Positions 7,714 through 15,100 of a stretch of 25,371 nucleotides of DNA are shown here, piece after piece. Within the stretch, counting starts at the first letter, position 1. The number at the start of each line of letters is the position of its first letter. The translations under genes and the position numbers were made by a program. Origin of the DNA: a virus; IMG/VR virus record IMGVR_UViG_3300020457_000086, positions 1-25,371 of that record, one strand, 5' to 3'. Under the pieces are notes generated by a model, which was given only the letters and a program-made list of their open reading frames with translations, searched no databases and was not told the DNA's origin.

Positions 7714-7720
7714 CTAAATA
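7714..7720 (+). promoter_or_regulatory. Late promoter, CTAAATA
   Basis: A CTAAATA motif lies in the 30-base gap after the gp5-like gene, 19 bases before the ATG at 7740. The same heptamer recurs in two other small intergenic gaps of this window, which argues against chance. Confidence 0.5.
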
Positions 7721-7739
7721 GTATGAGTGTAAAAAAATC

Positions 7740-9674
7740 ATGGAATTAGTAGCAGTAGGAGTTAGTTATAAATGCGAACCTAAAGCTGGTGCATCAGCTA
7801 TTACAAAGAGTATAGCTAAATTTTTGAATGGTGCATCTGGTGGATTAGGTTCAGCTTTCAGTATGGTTGATGGACTTGATACTGCTGTTGGAGAAATTAG
7901 TGAGGCTATGAGTGGCATCACAACCAAACTAAGTACTCTACTGCAAGAAAAGTTAATTGATTTTGTTGATACTGGTTTGATGGCAGCAAAGAATTTTATT
8001 TTCAATAAAATTACGAATCCGATTGCTGCACTTGCACAAAGCAACTCATTTATGACTACTGCATTTAAACCTATCAGTGGACTTTTTGGTGCATTTGGAT
8101 GTCTAGGATCTGCAATTAATAAGGCATTAAAAGGCACAATTAAAAAGTTACTCACTAATATGGTTCAAAGAGGTTTCATAAATCCTGCTGAGTGTGCAGT
8201 TGAGGATTTTATTGGTTCTTTAACTAGTAAAATTAGCAGTGTGATGGATTCAATTGTAGGTCCTTTACTTGGTCCGATTAACAATTTATTCAGTATAGTT
8301 GGAAAAGGATTTGGATCTATTAAAGGTGTCCTTCAAGGTGGTCTTAACATTCTTGGTAAAGTTGGTGGTCTTTTATCTTGTGCTGATGGTGGAGGTGCAG
8401 GGTGTCATAAACAAACATTATATAGATTGGGTGTTGGTTCAGTAAAGAATGAATCAGATGAGAAGAAACAAAATTTTATAACGAGAGCTTTTGATAAAGG
8501 TAATAAAAAACTTGATAACTTAATTGAAACACTTGATGAAAAAACTGGAAACATTGATGTTCCTAGAATTGATCCAATTACTAAGGAACCGATGGAGGTC
8601 ACTTGTAATACAGGTAATATATTAGACTGTGGACTACCAAGAGTTGAAATCTTTGGTGGAGGAGGATCAGGTGCAGCAGGAGATGTAATACTTGGAAAAT
8701 TTATTGAAGAACTTGATGAGCAGGTTAAGACTATAAAAGTTATTGATGAAGAAACTAAAAAAGAGTCAACCTTTACAAGTTTAATTGATGATATTAAAGT
8801 GACTGGAAGTATCTTGGGTGTGGATATAACATATCCTGGTGAAGGATATACAAGTGAACCTCTTGTCTCATTTGTGGATAATTGCGATCAAGGTTATGGT
8901 GCTTATGGTCGTGCAACTATTGATAAAGATCCAAATTCACCTACATTTGGACAATTAACTGGCATTTTAATGATATCTGAGGGTGAAAATTATCCTACAG
9001 GAGAGGAAGTTGATGTATTTGTAGACAGAATCGAGGTTGAAAATGGTGGATCTGGATATAGTTTGGATGATAAAATTAAAGACTTCGAGATTTGTGGAGT
9101 TGATGAGAATGGTTCAATAACAAAGGTATGCCCGAATGATAAAGCATATCGAACTCTTCCACCAGTGAATGTTGAAAGTATAACTGGTAGTGGAGCAATA
9201 TTAACACCTGTGATGACAACTAGAAGAAGACAAACAGGTGTGACAAATGTTATTGATTGTATTACACCAAGAGATGGTATAGTTGGATATGTTGATGGTA
9301 AACCTTATAATGGACCTTTCCACTTGCATCCAACAAGAGGTGTTAAGATGGTAGGTGCTGTGCATTTATCTACACCTCATGCAATCATTTATGATACTCC
9401 TCAAGAAAGTTTAAGATCTGGTGGTTCTCCTTCATCAAATGTTGGTGGTACTAAAGTCGGATTGCGTTCAATACAACAATTAGTCCAAGAAAGTGAAACT
9501 GAAACTGAAACAACTACACCAAGTACACCAACTATGGATACTTATAGTGATCCAGTTGATGAGTCACAAAACAATACTCCACCACCAACACCACCTAGTT
9601 CACCACCACCAAGTTCACCACCACCAAGTTCACCACCAAGTAGTGGTTCATCAGGCGGAGGATACGGATATTAA
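7740..9674 (+). CDS. Large virion structural protein with His-rich segment and poly-Pro tail
   Basis: The 644-aa protein has three parts. Residues 1-230 are Gly/Ala/Ser-rich with repeated amphipathic helices (KSIAKFLNGASGG, GPLLGPINNLFSIVG) and could interact with membranes. Residues about 290-470 are beta-rich and carry GEGYTSEPLVSF and GGSGYSLDDKI, a GGSGY-type module also found in the 1787-aa fibre. Residues about 520-560 hold PFHLHPTRGVKMVGAVHLS and PHAIIYDTP, with four histidines that could bind metal, as in PAAR or gp5.4-like spike tips. The last 35 residues are Pro, Ser and Gly repeats. It lies between the hub genes and a spike-like gene, which suggests a hub or spike component. I do not recognise a named T4 counterpart. 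Confidence 0.7.
   Translation: MELVAVGVSYKCEPKAGASAITKSIAKFLNGASGGLGSAFSMVDGLDTAVGEISEAMSGITTKLSTLLQEKLIDFVDTGLMAAKNFIFNKITNPIAALAQSNSFMTTAFKPISGLFGAFGCLGSAINKALKGTIKKLLTNMVQRGFINPAECAVEDFIGSLTSKISSVMDSIVGPLLGPINNLFSIVGKGFGSIKGVLQGGLNILGKVGGLLSCADGGGAGCHKQTLYRLGVGSVKNESDEKKQNFITRAFDKGNKKLDNLIETLDEKTGNIDVPRIDPITKEPMEVTCNTGNILDCGLPRVEIFGGGGSGAAGDVILGKFIEELDEQVKTIKVIDEETKKESTFTSLIDDIKVTGSILGVDITYPGEGYTSEPLVSFVDNCDQGYGAYGRATIDKDPNSPTFGQLTGILMISEGENYPTGEEVDVFVDRIEVENGGSGYSLDDKIKDFEICGVDENGSITKVCPNDKAYRTLPPVNVESITGSGAILTPVMTTRRRQTGVTNVIDCITPRDGIVGYVDGKPYNGPFHLHPTRGVKMVGAVHLSTPHAIIYDTPQESLRSGGSPSSNVGGTKVGLRSIQQLVQESETETETTTPSTPTMDTYSDPVDESQNNTPPPTPPSSPPPSSPPPSSPPSSGSSGGGYGY
9599..9640 (+). repeat. 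Tandem 15-base repeat encoding a Ser-Pro-Pro-Pro tail
   Basis: Two exact copies of TTCACCACCACCAAG (9599-9613 and 9614-9628) are followed by a 12-base copy lacking one ACC codon. They encode the SPPPS repeats at the C-terminus of the 644-aa protein. Such tracts change length easily by replication slippage, so this tail probably varies among relatives. Confidence 0.85.
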
Positions 9675-9676
9675 TT

Positions 9677-10372
9677 ATGTCTGAAAGTAAAAGTGAAAGT
9701 AGAGTACTAGATGTCTTTGGTCCGAATCTTGTTATAGAGTCAAACGGACCAGTTGGTTTAGGTGGTGGAATTGCATATCAACTTTATTCTGTTACTGATA
9801 AAGGAATGAAGTATCAACAGGCATTACATGCCAGTGGTCTTTCAACTATTGATGCTGATGGTACTTTAGAAATACAAACAGGTAGAAAAAACAATAAAGA
9901 TGCAATAAGTTATATGGCAATGGCACATAATGGTGATATGTGTATGACTGCTGAGAATGGTTGGATTAGAATTTTTGGACAAAATATAGTTTTAGAGGCA
10001 GCAAATGAAATTCTTTTACAAGGTAAAACGGTAACATTAGGAAATTTTGATGGTTCTACAGAAAAAACAGTTATTTTGGGTGGAGAGATAGCAATTGGAA
10101 GTGAAGAAACAAAGATAGTAGAGGTTGTTGGTTCAAAGAGAATTACAAGACAATCTGGTAATATATTTCTTAAACATCCAATAGGACAACTTGGTGTTTT
10201 TGCAGGAGTAGCACAAGCAGCGTTCGTAGGTCCTTTTCAAGCATCAATCACAAGACCAGTAGAATTTAGAGGAGGTATAGGAAAACCAGTAGGACTTGAT
10301 AAAGTTATTACTGGTGCTGCTGATGCTGTTACAAAGAATAAATTTGATTTTGACACACTAGGGGGTGGTTAA
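9677..10372 (+). CDS. Beta-helix spike-like structural protein
   Basis: The 231-aa protein starts two bases after the previous stop. Its centre (about 70-125) reads as short beta repeats: GTLEIQTG, GDMCMTAENGWIRIFGQN, IVLEAANEILLQGKTVTLG. This is the repeating pattern of the gp5 C-terminal and VgrG beta-helices that form the needle of contractile tails. The gp5-like protein upstream lacks such a domain, so this gene could supply the spike separately; that is inference. The C-terminal part is Gly/Ala-rich (GQLGVFAGVAQAAFVGPF) and ends in a Gly-rich tail. It could alternatively be a baseplate or fibre-attachment protein. Confidence 0.6.
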   Translation: MSESKSESRVLDVFGPNLVIESNGPVGLGGGIAYQLYSVTDKGMKYQQALHASGLSTIDADGTLEIQTGRKNNKDAISYMAMAHNGDMCMTAENGWIRIFGQNIVLEAANEILLQGKTVTLGNFDGSTEKTVILGGEIAIGSEETKIVEVVGSKRITRQSGNIFLKHPIGQLGVFAGVAQAAFVGPFQASITRPVEFRGGIGKPVGLDKVITGAADAVTKNKFDFDTLGGG

Positions 10373-10374
10373 TT

Positions 10375-11406
10375 ATGGAAAGACCAAGTGATAGTATTAA
10401 TAATGGAGGTTTTGATAATGCCTTTGAGAATCTTTATGTCTATGGTAAATTAAATTATAATTTTGAAAATGATGATTTAACAGTAAAATCAATTAATATT
10501 ACCTCACCATCTGCATTTACAGGTGATGTAACATTTTCTGGTGATAGTCTTAATGTTACTAATGCTATAAATGTATCAGGAATATCAACATTTAAAGACA
10601 ATATTGAATTTCATGGAACTAATGGAATATCATCTATTACATTTGATAAATCTCAAAATTCATTGAAATTTCTTGATGAATCGAAAGCTATTTTCGGAAC
10701 AGGAGATGATTTACAAATATATCATACTAATGAACTTAAGGATCAAACTGATTCTAATGGCGATTCAGTTTGTGATAATAGAACTTCATTAATTAAAGAG
10801 AGAGGGTCTGGTGGACTGATATTTAAATCAAATGGTGGAGATGGACCAGGAGCTTATCAATTCTTTGATCAGGGTTGGAGACCAATGTTAAAGATGCATG
10901 GTGGTAATAATGCAAGAACTGTTTTATATCATGATGGAAACGAGAGATTAGTTACTACTTCAAGTGGGATAACAGTAACTGGAAGTTTATCTGTTTCAGG
11001 GACTATATCTGGTTCTGGATTATTACCAAGTGGTGTAATTTTATTATGGTCTGGTGCTTCTAACAATATTCCAACAGGATTTGTTTTATGTGATGGAAAT
11101 AACAGTACACCAAATTTATCTGGTAAGTTTGTTGTTGGTTTTGATGCAAGCAATGGTGATTATGATGTAAATGATACTGGTGGTGCAGAGAGTGTTACTC
11201 TTACATTAAATCAAATACCATCACATAAACACGATACAACATTCGATAATAAGAAATATTTTCCAGGTGGTGGTTCTACTTCAGTTAGTTTTGGTGGTGC
11301 TGGTGGTTATCCTGCTGATACATTTAGTATGAGTAACGCAGGTGGTGGACAGTCGCACGAGAACAGACCACCTTTCTACGCACTTTGCTACATTATGAAA
11401 ACCTAG
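10375..11406 (+). CDS. Short tail fibre with phage tail collar domain
   Basis: The N-terminal half of this 343-aa protein is a beta-repeat shaft (FTGDVTFSGDSLNVTNAINV, FGTGDDLQIYHT). The C-terminal 130 residues form a phage tail collar domain: LPSGVILLWSGAS, IPTGFVLCDGNN, TPNLSGKFVVGFDA, LNQIPSHKHD and a final RPPFYALCYIMKT. These segments are the usual collar hallmarks shared with T4 gp12 and many phage receptor-binding fibres; the His-x-His region in gp12 binds metal, and here SHKH is similar. The gene lies between hub genes and the small-gene island, at the start of the fibre block. It is probably a baseplate-attached host-binding fibre. Confidence 0.85.
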   Translation: MERPSDSINNGGFDNAFENLYVYGKLNYNFENDDLTVKSINITSPSAFTGDVTFSGDSLNVTNAINVSGISTFKDNIEFHGTNGISSITFDKSQNSLKFLDESKAIFGTGDDLQIYHTNELKDQTDSNGDSVCDNRTSLIKERGSGGLIFKSNGGDGPGAYQFFDQGWRPMLKMHGGNNARTVLYHDGNERLVTTSSGITVTGSLSVSGTISGSGLLPSGVILLWSGASNNIPTGFVLCDGNNSTPNLSGKFVVGFDASNGDYDVNDTGGAESVTLTLNQIPSHKHDTTFDNKKYFPGGGSTSVSFGGAGGYPADTFSMSNAGGGQSHENRPPFYALCYIMKT

Positions 11407-11435
11407 TTGACACGACTGGACATATACACTATAAT
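11407..11435 (+). promoter_or_regulatory. Perfect sigma70-type promoter, TTGACA-N17-TATAAT
   Basis: TTGACA is at 11407-11412, the spacer is exactly 17 bases, and TATAAT is at 11430-11435. Both hexamers match the bacterial consensus fully. It starts on the base after the collar-fibre stop codon. A start point about seven bases downstream would be near 11442, so it would drive the small ORFs at 11458-12119 with a very short leader. In T4-like phages such host-type promoters usually serve early genes, which makes this one unusual inside late tail genes. Confidence 0.75.
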
Positions 11436-11457
11436 GAGTTTCGCAAGTATTTTTTGT

Positions 11458-11643
11458 ATGTTAGATGATTCGGTTGTTGGTGTCGTTGTAGACATCTGTG
11501 CTAGGTCTTTTCTTGTTCTAAGTGATGAAGGTAGAGAAAAAAAAGTGACTTGTGACGATGTTGATCAATTCATGAGAGTTCTTAAAGTGTGTAATGATAC
11601 ACTTCCAATTGAACTAATTAAATATGATAGTATAACATCATAA
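11458..11643 (+). CDS. Small unknown phage protein (61 aa) in a putative early island
   Basis: I chose the ATG at 11458 (MLDDSVVGVVVDICARSFLV) because the in-frame ATG at 11434 overlaps the -10 box of the perfect promoter and would not be transcribed from it; reading from 11434 would add eight residues. The protein looks like a small beta domain (VGVVVDI, SFLVLSDEGREKKVT) followed by a helix (DDVDQFMRVLKV). I do not recognise it. No clear Shine-Dalgarno precedes either start. Its frame is the same as that of the collar fibre, separated by the TAG at 11404-11406. It is the first of three small ORFs between two fibre genes and is a candidate host-takeover or regulatory protein. Confidence 0.6.
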   Translation: MLDDSVVGVVVDICARSFLVLSDEGREKKVTCDDVDQFMRVLKVCNDTLPIELIKYDSITS

Positions 11644-11646
11644 ATA
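11640..11646 (+). promoter_or_regulatory. Late-promoter-like ATAAATA overlapping a stop codon
   Basis: The sequence CATAAATAAAG covers the stop of the 61-aa ORF and ends about 21 bases before the next ATG at 11667. It may let the following small ORF be read late as well as early. The match lacks the first consensus T. Confidence 0.3.
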
Positions 11647-11666
11647 AAGTGGTTTGCAAAAAAAAC

Positions 11667-11792
11667 ATGAATAAGGAGAAATCTCCTAATAAAAAGATAT
11701 TAGATAATGTTCGTAAAGTGAAGAAACGTGAAAAAGATGTTGATGATGAAATCATCAGAATTCATATTCTTGAAAATGATGATGCAAGCTAA
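11667..11792 (+). CDS. Very small basic protein (41 aa)
   Basis: An ATG at 11667 opens a 41-codon frame, MNKEKSPNKKILDNVRKVKK and then REKDVDDEIIRIHILEN, ending with TAA at 11790-11792. It is highly charged: Lys/Arg-rich in the first half and acidic in the second, likely one long helix. It fills the gap between the neighbouring small ORFs, and its stop overlaps the next late promoter, which supports it being real. A perfect hairpin sits just inside the coding start. No family is recognised. Confidence 0.5.
   Translation: MNKEKSPNKKILDNVRKVKKREKDVDDEIIRIHILENDDAS
11674..11687 (+). repeat. Inverted repeat AGGAGA-AA-TCTCCT at the start of the 41-aa ORF
   Basis: Six bases pair perfectly around a two-base centre (or five around a four-base loop). 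The left arm contains AGGAG, a Shine-Dalgarno-like sequence, five bases inside the ORF. It could fold in the mRNA and affect initiation of this or a nearby frame, but no start codon lies at proper spacing downstream. Confidence 0.4.
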
Positions 11793-11795
11793 ATA
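11789..11795 (+). promoter_or_regulatory. Late promoter, CTAAATA
   Basis: CTAAATAA overlaps the stop of the 41-aa ORF and lies 24 bases before the ATG at 11820. Same motif and spacing class as the motifs before the 644-aa and 1787-aa genes. Confidence 0.5.
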
Positions 11796-11819
11796 AATTA
11801 CTTTGTCAAAACTTCCTGT

Positions 11820-12119
11820 ATGTACAAACTCTCTACTAAATTTTGCTGGTTTGACGATGGTAAAATGATAGTGAAGATGTATTTTATCAATGGAATTCCA
11901 TTTACATTTGATGAGTTACCGTTTGGACATACATGGGATGAGGATTTGTGTAAAGTAGCAGATGCGAATCGCACATATAATCCAGAATATATGTATAAAA
12001 TGTATGGATATCTAATAATGGAGGAATTACATCCACTTTATTACCCAGTGGAATTAGAAAATCCCGAACTTTTACCTGATGATCTAGAGTATCTTTATGA
12101 ACAGGAAGAATCAACCTAA
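11820..12119 (+). CDS. Unknown acidic phage protein (99 aa)
   Basis: The ATG at 11820 opens MYKLSTKFCWFDDGKMIVKM, followed by a compact aromatic region (FINGIPFTFDELPFGHTWDE, YNPEYMYKMYGYL) and an acidic C-terminus ending YLYEQEEST. It is rich in Tyr, Phe and Pro with no membrane segment. I do not recognise the family. It is the third member of the small-gene island, has its own CTAAATA late-promoter motif, and is followed by another such motif directly after its stop codon. It could be a fibre-assembly accessory protein or an early factor; nothing in the sequence decides. Confidence 0.75.
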   Translation: MYKLSTKFCWFDDGKMIVKMYFINGIPFTFDELPFGHTWDEDLCKVADANRTYNPEYMYKMYGYLIMEELHPLYYPVELENPELLPDDLEYLYEQEEST

Positions 12120-12126
12120 CTAAATA
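12120..12126 (+). promoter_or_regulatory. Late promoter, CTAAATA, for the giant fibre gene
   Basis: CTAAATA begins on the base after the previous stop codon, in a 39-base gap, 32 bases before the ATG of the 1787-aa fibre gene. Confidence 0.5.
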
Positions 12127-12158
12127 GATCATAGCAATATTTTGACGATAATACGAAG

Positions 12159-15100
12159 ATGCCCCTTAATAAACTAGAGAATTTTGTCAAGAATACTGAA
12201 GGTCGTATTCTTTATGTGAATCCAAATGATATTGATTCGACTGATGCTATCACGAATCAAGGTAATTCACTGGCACAACCATTTAAAACAATTCAACGTG
12301 CTTTACTTGAATCTTCGAGATTTTCGTATGTAAGAGGAGCAAATAACGATTTAATTGAAAGAACAACTATATTAATATATCCTGGCGAGCATGAAGTTGA
12401 TAATAGACCTGGTTTTGCATTAAAGGATGTGGGATCAACTGCAACAGCAGTATCACCTTCTGGTGCAGAAACAGCAGCACAAACTACTCTATCACTAGAT
12501 TTAACATCAAATTTTGATTTAGCACAAGAAGATAATATACTTTATAAGTTTAATAGTATCAATGGTGGTGTAATTGTTCCTCGTGGTACATCAATCGTTG
12601 GACTAGATTTAAGAAAGACAAAGATAAAACCAAAATATGTTCCTAACCCAACTGATTCATCAGCACCTAGCACAGCACTATTCCGTGTAACAGGTACTTG
12701 CTACTTCTGGCAGTTCTCTATTTTTGATGGTGATGAAGGTGGTTTAGTTTATACAGACCCGATTGATTTCTCTGCAAATAATCAGTCTACTCCTAGTTTC
12801 TCACACCACAAACTAACTTGTTTTGAGTATGCTGATGGTGTAAACATTGATAATAGATTTGGATTAACTGACTTAGAGATATACTATGCAAAGTTATCAA
12901 ACGCATTTAATGTAGCATCTACAAGAGATATTGATCAGAAATATCCAGCATCAACCGAAGGATTTGCACCACAAAGACCTGAGTTTGAAATCGTTGGTGC
13001 ATTTGCATCTGATCCACTCAGTATTTCTACACTTATATCTGGTGATGGTTCAACACCAGGCAATGTTATCACAGTAACAACCACAACTCCTCACGGTTTG
13101 AGTAGTGGAACACCGATAAAGGTCAAAGGAGTTTCAGTACCAGACTATAATATATCCACAAAGGTTGCAAGTATATTAAGTGGTACACAATTTACATACT
13201 TACTTCCATTTGTAAGACCAAACTTATTAGCAACACCACAATCTGTATCTTCTGCAACAATTACGATTGAAACTGATACGGTGACAGGTGCATCACCTTA
13301 TATCTTTAACGTATCATTACGTTCCGTATTTGGTATGAATGGTGTTCTTGCCGATGGTGCGAAGGCAACTGGATTTAGAAGTATTGTTGTCGCACAGTTC
13401 ACTGGTATCTCACTACAGAAAGATGATAGAGCATTTGTAAAATATAATCCTACTTCAAGAGCATATGAAGGTATTACAATTCAACTCTCAAAAGGTGCTT
13501 CATTATCAAAAGAGTCTTCTTCACTAGATCCATCAACAGTTTATCATTTAGATAGTGATGCTATCTACAGAAAAGGATTCGAGACAACTCATATTAATAT
13601 GAAGAATGATGCGATCATGCAGATCGTATCCGTATTTGCGATTGGATTTAATAAGCACTTTAATGCAGAGACAGGTAGTGACGCATCAGTTACTAACTCT
13701 AACTCAAACTTTGGACAGATTGCACTTACATCTGATGGATTTAAGAAATCAGCATTTAGTAAAGACGATACAGCATATATCAGTAATATAATCACACCAA
13801 GAGCTATAACTGAGAGTCCAGTTACAGTTGATTGGCAATCATTAGATGTTGGACTTACTACATCAGTAGGTATCTCAAGTCATCTATACTTATTTGGATT
13901 CAATGACTTTGATGATAAACCACCTGTAATCATTCAGGGTTATCGTGTTGGTGCAAAATCAAATGATGTTTTATCATTAAATGCAGGTGGATCAATAAAG
14001 ACAGCATCTATCAATATGACTGATAGTGTTGTAAGTGCTGCATCTTCTGTAGTCACAGGTACAAGCATAAGTTCAAAACTATTCAGAGTTGAGTCAGGTC
14101 CATCATTCATACAAAATGATACTGCCTCATCAAATATTTTCACAATAGGAACTCATACACTTCAAACAGGTGAAAAAATCCGTGTGTTTAGTGATGATGG
14201 TGACTTACCAGAAAACATAGAAGTTAATACAGTTTACTTTGTAATTAAAATATCATCAACAGAAATCAAACTTGCATCTTCTGTAACTAATGCACAAAAT
14301 AATGTTGCGATTACAGTTTTTGGTGGAACAAAATTATTCGTAGAGAGTCGAGTATCTGACAAATCATCTGGTGATATAGGTTCACCTATTCAGTTTGATA
14401 CTGTAAATAAAAACTGGTTCGTTCATGTTCCAACAACAAACGATATTTACACTTCACTTGAAACTCAAGGTGTAACTGGACTTACTTCAAAGAGTAATGT
14501 AACAACAATCTCTAGAACAGTAGATTCTAGATCACTTGATGAAAGATTATATACAGTTCGTGTTGTTGTACCAAAAGAAGCACCAAATGCAAAAGATCCT
14601 AATGATGGTTTCGTCATACAGGAATCAAGTACAACTGGTGTAAGAGCAAGCACAGACTTCTCATTAAGAACAATTGATGCAAGTGATGTATTCTTTGATC
14701 GTAACCCAAGATTCATCAGTACCTGTTCAGCTGCTGGAAGCACAGTTACTGTAAGAACAGAGTTACCACACAACTTGAATGTTAACGATAAGATTAATAT
14801 TCTTAATGTAAAGAGTTCAAATAATACCACTGGTGTAGCAAACTCTGCATTTAATGGTACATTCTCAGTATCAGCAATCAATAGTGACAAGGAGTTCCAA
14901 CACACAACTACTGATACCAATGGTTCAGTTCATAATACTGGAAACTTTACAAGTGATACATCTGATAGAACTACGAGTTTACCAAGATTCCAAAGAAACG
15001 ATTTACAATCAAATCACTACATCTATCGAAGTGAAGTAATAAGTGATTACATTAAAGATGTACAAGATGGTATCTATCATCTATTCGTATTAAAAGCAGA

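Noticed and set aside
9493-9684. His-rich overlapping frame on the plus strand
   Set aside because: It is the shifted reading of the CCACCACCAAGTTCA repeat in the 644-aa gene, giving His-rich junk.
11404-11643. TAG read-through extending the collar fibre into the 61-aa ORF
   Set aside because: The frames agree, which happens by chance one time in three; the TTGACA/TATAAT promoter explains the bases after TAG and no recoding signal is visible.
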